From NCBI GenBank assembly GCA_038254545.1, contig JBBSGB010000007.1:55828-119827 (forward strand): a stretch of DNA of 64,000 nt. Direction: 5' to 3'. Each line of letters opens with the position of its first letter. Position 1 is the stretch's first letter. This DNA comes from CAHJXF01 sp038254545 (lineage in GTDB: Bacteria; Pseudomonadota; Gammaproteobacteria; Burkholderiales; Burkholderiaceae_D). The position numbers and the translations under genes are program-made. Shown piece after piece: positions 49,459 through 59,160 of this stretch. Below the pieces are notes generated by a model. It did not search any database. It was not told the DNA's origin and saw only the letters and a program-made list of their open reading frames with translations.

Positions 49459-51894
49459 TTACTTGCTGATGGATCTCGCGATCGTTCTCGCTGCGGAAAC
49501 CACCGCCTGCCCGAGCGACAGGCCGCCGTCATTGGCCGGCACCTGGCGATGGGTGATGACGCGAAATCCTCGAGCCTCGAGTCTTGCTACGACCTGTTCG
49601 AACAGCACTCGGTTCTGGAATACGCCGCCGGACAAGGCCACGGTCTTGATCTCTTCGTCGCTTTGATGGCGAAAGAGCCTTTCGGCCATGCGCGCAATCA
49701 CGATCGCCAAGCCCTTGTGAAAGCGCGCGGCGATCACCGGCAGCGCGGTGCCGAGCATCAGATCGTCAAGCAATGCTTGCCACATGGCGAGCGGTTCCAC
49801 ATAGGGCATGCCGCTGCCTTGGAGTTGCGAAATGGCGAAGGGATACGCGAGCGACTCGTTTTCGCCTTCCAGCGTTCGGGGATCCACCAGCGCCTCGAAC
49901 TCGATCGCCGCCTGACCTTCGTACAGAACACGTTCGCGGCAAACGCCGGCGGCGGCCGCGGCCGCGTCGAACAGCCGCCCGCATGAACTCGCGAGCGGGC
50001 TGTTGACGCCACGCGCGATCATTTCATCGATCAACTTGCGTGGCTTCGCGTCGAGAAAGCGATGGAGATCGAGATCGGCGTAATTCACGGAGAAGCGCGA
50101 CCATCCTATTGCGGCCATCAGGTGCGCGTAGGTATTGCGCCAGGGTTCGCGGATGGCTTGTTCGCCGCCGGGCATGGCAACCGGCTTGAAGGTCGCGAGC
50201 CGTTTGCAGGTGCGGTAGTCGGCGAGCAGAAACTCGCCGCCCCACAGCGCGCCGTCGTCGCCCATGCCCAAGCCATCGAGCGCAATGCCGACGACTGGCC
50301 GCGTATCGATCGCCACCGCGTTCTCTGCCATGCAGGCGGCGATGTGCGCGTGATGATGCTGCACCTCTGCGAGCGCGATCGACCTCGACTTCGCGCATGT
50401 GCGCCCGTGCTTGGTGGACAGGTATTCAGGATGCAGGTCCACGGCCACGAGTTGCGGCTCGTGCTCGAACAATTTCAGGTATTGCTCGATGGTCCTGCGG
50501 TAGTCGTCATGCGTGCGCGCCTCTTCGAGATCGCCAATGTGGTGGGAGACGATGGCAGTGCCGTCGCGCACCAGGCAGAACGTGTTCTTGAGTTCCGCGC
50601 CCATCGCAAGCACGCGAGGCGCCTGGTCGAATCCATCGGGCAACTGCATGGCCACCGGCGCATAGCCGCGCGAGCGCCGCAGGATTCTCGATGCGTCGTT
50701 GACGACCCTCGTCACGGAATCATCGACGCGCCGCGCGATGTCGCGATCGTGCAGGAGGAAATAATCGGCGATGCCGCCGAGCCGCTCGCGCACATCCGTA
50801 TTGGCGATGCATTGCGGCTCGTCGGAGAGATTGCCGCTCGTCAGCACGATCGCCCGATCCATGCGGCGCAACACCAGATGGTGCAGCGGCGTGCTGGCGA
50901 GCATGAAGCCCAGCGTCGCGATGCCGGGCGCCACAGCAGGCGCTACCTCCGCTGCAATGCCGGTATCGGTGCGCTTGCGGGTGTCCATGATCACGATCGG
51001 CGCTGCCGGACTTCGCAGAAGCGCCTCGTCGGCTCCGGTCACGATGCAATAGCGGCGAATGACGTCCAGGTCGCGCGCCATCAACGCGAAGGGCTTGCCG
51101 TCACGGTGCTTCTTTTCGCGCAGCTTCGCGACGGCTGCCTGATCGCTCGCATCGCAGGCCAGCTGAAAACCACCGAGCCCCTTGATGGCGACGATCCGCC
51201 CGCGCTGGAGCAATGTGCAAACGGCGTCCGCAGCGTCGAAGGTCGTGAGCGCGTCGAGCGCGATAGCCGCCCCGTCCGCGCTTTCCAGCCAGGCACGTGG
51301 GCCGCACTTGGGGCAGGCGATCGGCTGCGCGTGAAAGCGCCGGTCGTCGGGATCGTCGTATTCGGCGCGGCACGCCGGGCACATCGTGAACGCGCGCATG
51401 GTGGTCGCGCCGCGGTCGTAGGGGATGGCATCGACGATCGAAAGGCGCGGTCCGCAATGCGTGCAGTTGGTGAACGGATAGCGATAGCGTCTGGCGCTGG
51501 GATCGAAGACTTCGCGCACGCACTCCGCACACGACGCCGCATCGGGCACGACGTTGGTGCGAATGCAGCCGTAGCTGCCGCCCTCGCGGCTCGCGACGAT
51601 TCGAAAATCGGTGTCGTCCTGCAAGACCTCGACCGCTGCGCGTTCGATCGCGTCGACGCGTGCAAGCGGTGGTGCTTCGAGCGACAGGGCGCGCACGAAA
51701 TCATCGACTGCGGCGCCCGCGCCGCTGGCGCGAATGCTGACGCCCTCGGCGTCGTTGGCCACCCATCCGCGCAGGCCGTAGCGACGCGCGAGTCGCCAGA
51801 CGTTGGGACGAAAGCCCACGCCCTGTACCAACCCGCGCACGCGGATCAGTTCGGCCCGGTCTTGCGTCGCCCGCACTTCGCTGAAGTCGCTCAT
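49459..51894 (-). CDS. hypF: carbamoyltransferase HypF
   Basis: HypF makes the carbamoyl adenylate used for cyanide ligand synthesis. The 811-residue protein has all domains in order: acylphosphatase (LIRVRGLVQGVGFRPNVWRL near residues 16-35), two zinc-finger-like segments (CAECVREVFDP...CTHC and CPACRAEY...CPKC), a YrdC-like domain (KGLGGFQLACDA, LTSGNLSDEP), and the Kae1-like domain with HHHAHIAACMAE and VALSGGVFQNRVL. ATG at 51894 (MSDFSEV) gives the family length. Confidence 0.96.
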   Translation of the reverse strand: MSDFSEVRATQDRAELIRVRGLVQGVGFRPNVWRLARRYGLRGWVANDAEGVSIRASGAGAAVDDFVRALSLEAPPLARVDAIERAAVEVLQDDTDFRIVASREGGSYGCIRTNVVPDAASCAECVREVFDPSARRYRYPFTNCTHCGPRLSIVDAIPYDRGATTMRAFTMCPACRAEYDDPDDRRFHAQPIACPKCGPRAWLESADGAAIALDALTTFDAADAVCTLLQRGRIVAIKGLGGFQLACDASDQAAVAKLREKKHRDGKPFALMARDLDVIRRYCIVTGADEALLRSPAAPIVIMDTRKRTDTGIAAEVAPAVAPGIATLGFMLASTPLHHLVLRRMDRAIVLTSGNLSDEPQCIANTDVRERLGGIADYFLLHDRDIARRVDDSVTRVVNDASRILRRSRGYAPVAMQLPDGFDQAPRVLAMGAELKNTFCLVRDGTAIVSHHIGDLEEARTHDDYRRTIEQYLKLFEHEPQLVAVDLHPEYLSTKHGRTCAKSRSIALAEVQHHHAHIAACMAENAVAIDTRPVVGIALDGLGMGDDGALWGGEFLLADYRTCKRLATFKPVAMPGGEQAIREPWRNTYAHLMAAIGWSRFSVNYADLDLHRFLDAKPRKLIDEMIARGVNSPLASSCGRLFDAAAAAAGVCRERVLYEGQAAIEFEALVDPRTLEGENESLAYPFAISQLQGSGMPYVEPLAMWQALLDDLMLGTALPVIAARFHKGLAIVIARMAERLFRHQSDEEIKTVALSGGVFQNRVLFEQVVARLEARGFRVITHRQVPANDGGLSLGQAVVSAARTIARSISK

Positions 51895-51959
51895 GGCTCG
51901 ATGCCCGCCGCCACGCACGAGAACGCGTGCGCTATCGGACGGGCAGTCCATAGCCGCCG

Positions 51960-52070
51960 CTACATGCTGCGCAATTCGATATAGCGCTTGATATCTTTGG
52001 CGTTGGCGAGTAGCGCCACCAGCGCAACCGGAAACACGACATAGCGGAATACATTTCGCATGCAGTTCAT
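51960..52070 (-). CDS. small membrane protein, DUF6893-like, in the hydrogenase operon
   Basis: This 36-residue ORF is preceded by a strong AGGAG ribosome binding site with 6-base spacing to ATG at 52070 (an ATG at 52076 is too close to it). The sequence is one hydrophobic segment (YVVFPVALVALLANA) followed by KDIKRYIELRSM. That tail is the hallmark I associate with DUF6893 small proteins found in group-1h hydrogenase clusters. It lies between hypF and the maturation protease, on the same strand. It may be a membrane anchor or assembly factor; its function is unknown. Confidence 0.7.
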   Translation of the reverse strand: MNCMRNVFRYVVFPVALVALLANAKDIKRYIELRSM

Positions 52071-52123
52071 GGCCATCTCCTCTTTGAACAGACGATGATC
52101 GGGCGACGACGAGTGGATCGCTA

Positions 52124-52681
52124 TCAGGACGTGACCGCGACTTGCGACGCTTGCCGCGATTGCGAGGCATGGGGCGCCGTTCGATCGAGCAATGCGTCGA
52201 TCAATTCAAGAGCCTGACCGACCGCCGCTGCGACAGGCTCGCTCAGGCCCATCCTTCCTTCGCCGTCGGACTCGGTGCCAAAACTCTCCGGCTCACATCC
52301 CACCAACAGGATTCGTTGACCCGGCGCACGCGACATGAACGCGAACCGCAACACACTGTCGGGATTCATGTCGTGGGGTGAAAGCTGTCGCATCGCTTCG
52401 TCGACTCCTGCTTCGCTCGCCGCGTCTTCCGATCGTCCCGTCTCGGGCTCGATCACGTACAAGGTGCCGGGCGCGCCACCGCGCTGGACGGTATCGACGA
52501 GGATCACGACGGAGTAATCGTCCTGCAGTGCATAGCCAAGGTCGAGGGCGCGAATGCCGAAATCGGCCACCTGCACATCCTGCGGCAACGAGCGCCGTAA
52601 CAGGCGCTGCGCGACTTCAACCCCGAAGCCGTCGTCGCCGAGGAAGACATTGCCGACACCGGCAATCAATGTGCGGTTCAT
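52124..52681 (-). CDS. hydrogenase maturation endopeptidase
   Basis: This protease removes the C-terminal peptide of the large subunit after nickel insertion. The 185-residue protein starts LIAGVGNVFLGDDGFGVEVA, the nickel-sensing Asp/Glu region of the HupD/HycI family. VILVDTVQRGGAPGTLYVIE and LSPHDMNPDSVLRF (second metal-binding Asp/His) follow. The cleavage site it would use is after DPCLPCGVH in the large subunit here. It overlaps the 458-residue gene upstream by 4 bases. Confidence 0.92.
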   Translation of the reverse strand: MNRTLIAGVGNVFLGDDGFGVEVAQRLLRRSLPQDVQVADFGIRALDLGYALQDDYSVVILVDTVQRGGAPGTLYVIEPETGRSEDAASEAGVDEAMRQLSPHDMNPDSVLRFAFMSRAPGQRILLVGCEPESFGTESDGEGRMGLSEPVAAAVGQALELIDALLDRTAPHASQSRQASQVAVTS

Positions 52682-54054
52682 CGCACGCTCGCTTTTTCGA
52701 AGATCGGTTCGACCTCTTCGGGCGCAAAGAAGAAGCGATGGCCGGGCATGCGCTCCAACCCGAATTCCCTGCCGGGATCGTCATCGACCGTGACGGCTAC
52801 ATGCACGCGGTCTTCGAAATCGCGCTCGATCGACTCGATGGTTGCGAGCTTGCCGGCGAGTGCGAGGTCCATGATGTCGGCCTGCGCGCGCGGACGCAAT
52901 CGCACGTGATCGCCGATCTGCAACTCGACGTTGCCGACCTTGATGAAGGCGAGTCGCGGCAGTTGGTCGAATGCCTCCCACGGCGCCTGCATTTCGCTGG
53001 TCTCAGGCTCGACCAGCCGCGGGTTTCGCAAGGTCCCGTGGAGTTTCTGCAATTGCTCGGGCGCAAGTTTCTCGGTGCGTTCGAGCAGCGCGCGCGAGCG
53101 CTCGTCGACGGCGGCCATCTCGCGTTTCTCCTCGTCGGTCATCGAGAGGATGCGCAAGGTCAGGATTTCGTCGATCTCGGTCGCATCGAACAAGTCGCCG
53201 GGGCTTTCGGGCGCGATCTGGGGATAGTCGTAGAGGATGATCGGCGATGACAGCATGGCGTCGCGGGCACCTTCCTCGCCCACCAGGATGGGCCAGGTTC
53301 CGATGTTCTGGCACGACGCGACCGCGTCTTTCAGAACCTCCTGCGGATCGACCATCGACGCGAACGCGCCGTCGTGTGCCATCAATATCGTGTGGCATGA
53401 CACCAGCGCCTTGAGCGACGCGACGTCGCGGCTGGTGTCCGACGGACCTGCCATCGGCGTGACGTTCATGATCTTCGCTTCGACGAGGAAGGCGTCGATG
53501 CCGACGACCTCGGCGCGAATCACGATCCTGCCTTCGATGGCTTCCTGCGTGCGCTCCAATACACCCACGACGAATCCGTTTGCATCGCGAACCGGCTCCA
53601 GATCGTTGCGCGCCGGAAAGCCGAACGTAACCACGCGAGGCTTGGCGGCGAGTTCGCGCAGGTCCAGTGCATCGGCCGCTACTGTTCTCTCGGTTGCTTC
53701 CTGCCAGGTGTAGTGGCGCTGCTCGCCGGCCTCGAGTACCTCGACCCGTCGAAAATCGGGCGCGACCGGAAGAGGCCATCGATACGATGGCTCGAGCAAC
53801 TTGCCGGCTTGTCGCTGCAGCAGATGCAGGAAACCGATCCTGATGTCGAGCGTCGCATTCGCGGCTGCGGACATCACGCATTGCGTTTGCATCACCCACG
53901 GGTCGGCCCCGTTTTGCGCATTGCTCCATGCCTGCGGATAGACGCCGCCGAACGTCCAGCGGTGGCGATTCTTCACCGACGACGGGCGATAGGGGTACAG
54001 CATGTATCCCTCGTAGAGAACGGCATTGACGACCGCATCGACCGGTGATGTCAT
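52678..54054 (-). CDS. uncharacterised hydrogenase-cluster protein (458 aa)
   Basis: This soluble 458-residue protein starts MTSPVDAVVNAVLYEGYMLYPYRPSSVKN; upstream sequence in the same frame is unconserved. I recognise no domain. Notable blocks are RHRWTFGGVYPQAWS, LVSCHTILMAHDGAFAS, CQNIGTWPILVGEEGARD and the C-terminal GDHVRLRPRAQADIMDLALAGK. A His-Thr-Ile and several conserved-looking cysteines (positions near 65, 258 and 282) may bind metal, but this is speculation. It overlaps both neighbours by 4 bases, between the DUF6084 gene and the protease gene. Similar long proteins accompany group-1h hydrogenases, so a maturation or electron-transfer role is likely. Confidence 0.85.
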   Translation of the reverse strand: MTSPVDAVVNAVLYEGYMLYPYRPSSVKNRHRWTFGGVYPQAWSNAQNGADPWVMQTQCVMSAAANATLDIRIGFLHLLQRQAGKLLEPSYRWPLPVAPDFRRVEVLEAGEQRHYTWQEATERTVAADALDLRELAAKPRVVTFGFPARNDLEPVRDANGFVVGVLERTQEAIEGRIVIRAEVVGIDAFLVEAKIMNVTPMAGPSDTSRDVASLKALVSCHTILMAHDGAFASMVDPQEVLKDAVASCQNIGTWPILVGEEGARDAMLSSPIILYDYPQIAPESPGDLFDATEIDEILTLRILSMTDEEKREMAAVDERSRALLERTEKLAPEQLQKLHGTLRNPRLVEPETSEMQAPWEAFDQLPRLAFIKVGNVELQIGDHVRLRPRAQADIMDLALAGKLATIESIERDFEDRVHVAVTVDDDPGREFGLERMPGHRFFFAPEEVEPIFEKASVR

Positions 54055-54755
54055 GGCTCGATCTCCTCGAGTGCCTGAGTCGAAGGCAGCGTCGTGTTCG
54101 GAGTCGAGTACGGATTCGTGCGCGGCATCGAGTGATCCAGCGCGTGTTCCATCGCCGCCTCCCAACTCGGCAATCCATGCCGAATCTTGTACTCGTAGAG
54201 CCGATCGAATACATCGCGGTTCAAGCACAGCCACGCGCCATTCGGGTAGTAGTGCTCGATCATCTCCCGCCACAGCGCCACCGGAAGCTTGAATCGAATA
54301 TCCCGGTCCCAGGGAATTTGTCCGACCTGCAATCCGCCGTCCTTGCCGCGATAGAAAATGCTGCCGCTGAACTGGAATGAAAGTGGAATATCGCCTTCTT
54401 CGAGGGCATGAAAGTATTTCGTCGTCACGACATTGAAATCGAACGTGCAGGCAACCGGAAGATCGAGCAGGCATTCATTTTCGAAAGAGGGAATCAGGAT
54501 GCTGGTGCGCGTCCAAAGCATCGTGCGTAATGTCTGGTCCCATCGCTGCGACTCACCGAACAGATCCTGCAACTTGAATTGCTCGTCCGGTCGATAGGGC
54601 CGACGTACCGCCTCGATCTGGATCTGGCATTGCAGATTGACGTTGGCAATTTCAGCCGCATTGCCATTGGTGACGCGCAGCTTGAAATTGAGCAACGGCG
54701 TCGCGGCGTAACGCGCGACTTCCGCGCCTTCGATCCGGAATTGGAGATCAGGCAT
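54051..54755 (-). CDS. DUF6084 family hydrogenase-associated protein
   Basis: This 234-residue protein has a beta-rich, immunoglobulin-like pattern. LNFKLRVTNGNAAEIANVNLQCQ, LLDLPVACTFDFNVVTTKYFHAL, LSFQFSGSIFYRG and LPVALWREMIEHYYPNGAWLCL match what I know of DUF6084, a family that occurs with group-1h hydrogenases. No catalytic residues are apparent. It overlaps the DUF5947 gene by 8 bases and the 458-residue gene by 4. Function unknown. Confidence 0.82.
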   Translation of the reverse strand: MPDLQFRIEGAEVARYAATPLLNFKLRVTNGNAAEIANVNLQCQIQIEAVRRPYRPDEQFKLQDLFGESQRWDQTLRTMLWTRTSILIPSFENECLLDLPVACTFDFNVVTTKYFHALEEGDIPLSFQFSGSIFYRGKDGGLQVGQIPWDRDIRFKLPVALWREMIEHYYPNGAWLCLNRDVFDRLYEYKIRHGLPSWEAAMEHALDHSMPRTNPYSTPNTTLPSTQALEEIEP

Positions 54756-55398
54756 GAAAGTGTCCCTCGCGTGATCGGCCCGACTTGAGCGCGTCGAAGA
54801 ATTGGCGGATCGCTTCCCACACTTGGGCGCCGCCCGAGATACCGCGCCATCCCGCGCGGATCAGTCCCACCAATTGATAGCAGTGATCGATGGATACGCG
54901 GTAGTACTCGCGCGCGTTCTCTACGCGGTTGACCAGCAGCGCCTCGGTATCGGGCTCCATCTGCCCGAGGACAGGGTTAACGGTTTCGAGTTCTTTCCAC
55001 GCCTCCAGATCGAGTTGCGATTCGGTTGCGCCAGCCGGACTGGGATACAGCGCAACCACACCGGACCGAGCGCTGCTCTTGACGAAGAAGGCGACGTTGA
55101 TCGGGATCGCCAGAGCATCCCACTGCGCGTCGCTGATTGTGAAATCGGAGAGGTGCTCGCGTCGCTGTGGAATGGTGCGGTATTTCGCCGCGTCGTTATG
55201 CCCGAACAAGAGAGCGCATGCCTGACAACAACAGACCAGGCGCCGCTCACGCACCTCGATCAGATGCTGATGCGAATCGGCGATCTGCGCGCTGCACAAC
55301 TCGCAATGCTGTAACGGATCGTCCTCGCGAACGAAGCGACGGACTTCTGCAACCCAGCCGGCAACGCGGCTTTCGGTTCGTGATGGGATGGCGCTCAA
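54748..55398 (-). CDS. DUF5947 family hydrogenase-associated protein
   Basis: This 216-residue protein has an N-terminal cysteine region CELCSAQIADSHQHL followed by LVCCCQACALLF (residues about 33-66), which looks like a metal or iron-sulfur site. AIPINVAFFVKSS and a C-terminal QLVGLIRAGWRGISGG follow. These are features of DUF5947 proteins from group-1h hydrogenase operons. It lies 20 bases after the NifU-like gene and overlaps the DUF6084 gene by 8 bases. The function is not known; an electron-carrier or assembly role fits the cysteines. Confidence 0.82.
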   Translation of the reverse strand: MSAIPSRTESRVAGWVAEVRRFVREDDPLQHCELCSAQIADSHQHLIEVRERRLVCCCQACALLFGHNDAAKYRTIPQRREHLSDFTISDAQWDALAIPINVAFFVKSSARSGVVALYPSPAGATESQLDLEAWKELETVNPVLGQMEPDTEALLVNRVENAREYYRVSIDHCYQLVGLIRAGWRGISGGAQVWEAIRQFFDALKSGRSREGHFHA

Positions 55399-55418
55399 GC
55401 TTTTTCACCGTGATCGGA

Positions 55419-55982
55419 TCAGGCGGTTTGGCTTGCACTCGGCCGCGCATCCCGACGGGCCGATGCAGGCATGAACTTGATCGGATGCACGTTGATCTCT
55501 TCCATTCCGTCGATCTCGATCGCAGCGACATCGGGCGCGAATTCGAAAATCGCCTGCTCGATTTCCAGCGTCAGCGCCGCAGACGAAAAGCTCTTGCCCT
55601 GCCAGCGGCCGGTCAGTTTCACGCGCACCGAAGCCTCGCTCGCGCGCAGCAACTCGATGCGGATTCCCTGAGCGGCCAGCTCCACATGCAATTTATTGAC
55701 TGCCTGCAGAACACGCGCGGCCAGATCGTGCGGATGGACCCCGTGCAACAGCAGCAAGGCGCTGACCGTCCGGTCGCGCGCCATGGCCTCGAGCACAGGC
55801 CGGCCCGACTCGCCGCTGTCGGCCAGAATCGCCAGCATCCGGTCGATGCCGGCCGCGTGCAATTCCAAGATGCCCTGCACCAGTTCCTTTGCACAGTCCC
55901 GCGCTTCGAGATCCGGCAAGGCTTCCAACGTCGCGATCAATTCGCCGATGCGGCGCTGGTCTTGGGGGGCCGGCTCGCTCAT
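55419..55982 (-). CDS. NifU-like protein of the hydrogenase operon, lacking the CxxC motif
   Basis: This 187-residue protein has a C-terminal domain (about 80-170) resembling the NifU C-terminal fold: AARVLQAVNKLHVELAAQGI, then GRWQGKSFSSAALTLEIEQAI, then DVAAIEIDGM. In iron-sulfur scaffolds the GC-x2-C loop follows the second strand; here it reads GKSFSS, with no cysteine. Only one Cys (DCAKEL) occurs in the protein. It overlaps the large-subunit gene by 4 bases. It is probably a protein-protein adaptor rather than a cluster scaffold (inference). Confidence 0.8.
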   Translation of the reverse strand: MSEPAPQDQRRIGELIATLEALPDLEARDCAKELVQGILELHAAGIDRMLAILADSGESGRPVLEAMARDRTVSALLLLHGVHPHDLAARVLQAVNKLHVELAAQGIRIELLRASEASVRVKLTGRWQGKSFSSAALTLEIEQAIFEFAPDVAAIEIDGMEEINVHPIKFMPASARRDARPSASQTA

Positions 55983-57802
55983 CGCTCGTTCCCGTGCGCG
56001 ACTCCGAAGGTGGGCGAATGGATGGTCTCGAGCGTCTTGCCGTTGCCCAGGTACATATGCACGCCGCACGGCAGGCACGGATCGAAGCTGCGCACTGCAC
56101 GCATGATGTCGATGCCCTTGAATTTGTCGGGCCCGTTCTCCTCGAAGATCGGCGTGTTCTGCACTGCGTCTTCATACGGTCCGGGCGTGCCGTAGATGTC
56201 GCGCGGCGTCGCGTTCCAGGGTGTTGGCGGGTAGGGGTGGTAGTTGGCGATCTTGCCGTTCCTGATCACCATGTGGTGCGACAACACGCCGCGCACCGCC
56301 TCGTGGAAACCGCAGCCGATCGCTTCGTCGGGCACCTTGAAATCGGTGAAGGTGCGGGTGCGTCCGGCGTTGAGTTCCGCAAGCGCCTTCTCGGCGAAAT
56401 GCAGCGCCGCAGCGGCCGCGTATGCCTGGAAGTAAGTGCGCGCGCGATCGCGCTCGATCGCGTTGCTCCACTTCGGAATCTTCCACTCGAATTCGACCTC
56501 GGGCTTGAGCGCGGTCTTCGGCAGATACATCTTGACGCTATGGCCGGTCGCCTTGACATAGCCGATGTCCACCAGCCCCGCGAGCGCGGTTGACCAGAGA
56601 CGGGCGAGGGGGCCGCCGCCGGTGTCGAGCGGCAGATACTTCTTGTCGCCCGGCTCGCCCGCGTGATACCACCGCGGGCACATCACCCACGAATACTTGC
56701 CGTCGAAGTTGCGCTTTTGCGGGCGCGGGATGGTGGTCTGATTCCACGGGTGCTTCCGATCGACCGGATTGCCGAGTGGATCGTTCTTCACGAACATCTC
56801 GGAGTCGTCCCAGTCGTCGTAAAAGGAGTGACCGAGCAGGATGCGGATGCCGAGGTTGATATCGACCAGGTTGTGCGTGACCGCTTTGCCGTCCACCACC
56901 ACGCCCGGCGTGACGTACATCGCTTTCCCCCACTCGTTCATGTGCCGGTACTCGTAGTCGCATACCGCGGGGTCGTTCCACGAACCCCAGCACCCGAGCA
57001 GGATGCGGCGCTGCCCCACCTTTTCGTAGCCCGGCAAGGCTTCGTAGAAGAAATCGAACAGGTCGTCATGAAGAGGAACGACCTTCTTCATGAACTCGAT
57101 GTAGCGCATCAAGCGCACCATGTAGTCGGAGAACAGTTGCACGGTGGGCACGGTGCCCACGCCGCCCGGATAGAGCGTCGATGGATGGACGTGGCGCCCT
57201 TCCATCAGGCAGAACATCTCGCGCGTGTAGCGGCTGACGTGCAGCGTCTCGCGATAGAACTCGCCGGTGAAGGGATTCAACGAGGTCATGATGTCCGCGA
57301 TCGTCTTGTAGCCATGATCCTTCGCGTGTGGCGCCTCTGTGGTCTTAGCCTTTTCCCATACGCCGGGATTGGTCTCGCGAACCATCTGCTCGCAGAAGTC
57401 CACGCCCACCAGGTTGTCCTGGAAGATGTTGTGGTCGAACATGTACTCGGCCGCTTCGCCGAGGTTGATGATCCATTCGGCAATCGCCGGCGGCCGGATG
57501 CCATAGGCCATGTTCTGCGCGTACACCGAGCAGGTCGCGTGGTTGTCGCCGCAGATGCCGCAGATGCGACTGGTGATGAAGTGGGCGTCGCGCGGGTCCT
57601 TGCCCTTCATGAACACGCTATAGCCGCGAAAGATCGACGAGGTGCTGTGACACTCGGCGACCGTGCGATTGGCGAAATCGATCTTGGTATAGATGCCGAG
57701 ACTGCCGACGATGCGCGTGATCGGATCCCAATTCATCTCGATCAACTTGCCGGGCGCTGTCTTGGTCGTGGTTTGAGGCCGGGTCTCGGTGATCATGGCC
57801 AT
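55979..57802 (-). CDS. [NiFe]-hydrogenase large subunit, group 1h type
   Basis: This catalytic subunit of an H2-oxidising hydrogenase holds the NiFe(CN)2CO site. The 607-residue precursor has the L1 motif RICGICGDNHATC (about residues 80-92) and the L2 motif DPCLPCGVH, followed by a 25-residue C-terminal peptide beginning MYLGNGKTLE that the protease would remove. The motifs and length match group 1h (actinobacterial type, formerly group 5), as in Cupriavidus necator AH and Mycobacterium Huc. ATG at 57802 has a GAGGAG site. The small subunit lies 69 bases upstream. Confidence 0.97.
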   Translation of the reverse strand: MAMITETRPQTTTKTAPGKLIEMNWDPITRIVGSLGIYTKIDFANRTVAECHSTSSIFRGYSVFMKGKDPRDAHFITSRICGICGDNHATCSVYAQNMAYGIRPPAIAEWIINLGEAAEYMFDHNIFQDNLVGVDFCEQMVRETNPGVWEKAKTTEAPHAKDHGYKTIADIMTSLNPFTGEFYRETLHVSRYTREMFCLMEGRHVHPSTLYPGGVGTVPTVQLFSDYMVRLMRYIEFMKKVVPLHDDLFDFFYEALPGYEKVGQRRILLGCWGSWNDPAVCDYEYRHMNEWGKAMYVTPGVVVDGKAVTHNLVDINLGIRILLGHSFYDDWDDSEMFVKNDPLGNPVDRKHPWNQTTIPRPQKRNFDGKYSWVMCPRWYHAGEPGDKKYLPLDTGGGPLARLWSTALAGLVDIGYVKATGHSVKMYLPKTALKPEVEFEWKIPKWSNAIERDRARTYFQAYAAAAALHFAEKALAELNAGRTRTFTDFKVPDEAIGCGFHEAVRGVLSHHMVIRNGKIANYHPYPPTPWNATPRDIYGTPGPYEDAVQNTPIFEENGPDKFKGIDIMRAVRSFDPCLPCGVHMYLGNGKTLETIHSPTFGVAHGNER

Positions 57803-57871
57803 GCTGAAACTCCTCGAAGCGAATGACGCGTATGGGGGTCGTAAGCGTTTGGATGCCAGTCGGTAAGGCCG

Positions 57872-58936
<1,065 letters not shown>

Positions 58937-59046
58937 GAGATTGCTCCTCTTCCTGAAAACTCGACCTCGACCAGGCGATCGTCGGGTAGACAATCGGCGT
59001 CGTGGTCAAGCGTGGGAAAAATGGTCCGGGTTAACTCATTAAGAAT

Positions 59047-59062
59047 AGCTAATGGATTGCCA
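59047..59062 (-). promoter_or_regulatory. sigma-54 (-24/-12) type promoter of the hydrogenase operon
   Basis: On the minus strand TGGCAATCCATTAGCT gives the invariant GG-N10-GC spacing. The -24 element TGGCAA and the -12 element TAGCT each differ from consensus (TGGCAC, TTGCW) at one position. Transcription would start about 100 bases before the small-subunit ATG. Many proteobacterial uptake hydrogenases use RpoN with HoxA/HupR-type activators; no activator gene is in this window. Confidence 0.5.
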
Positions 59063-59160
59063 TTTTCAATCTCACTTTCACCTACGCGAGAAAGAGCCTC
59101 GGGCGCCCCGCTTATGAGGAGCCGGCCTCTTGCGAGGAAGCCGGAAACGTGATTAGAGTT

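Noticed and set aside
50062..51984. 640-codon open frame opposite hypF
   Set aside because: Antisense shadow of hypF with no start signal and no family resemblance.
56663..57826. 387-codon open frame opposite the hydrogenase large subunit
   Set aside because: Low-complexity antisense shadow; the large subunit accounts for the DNA.
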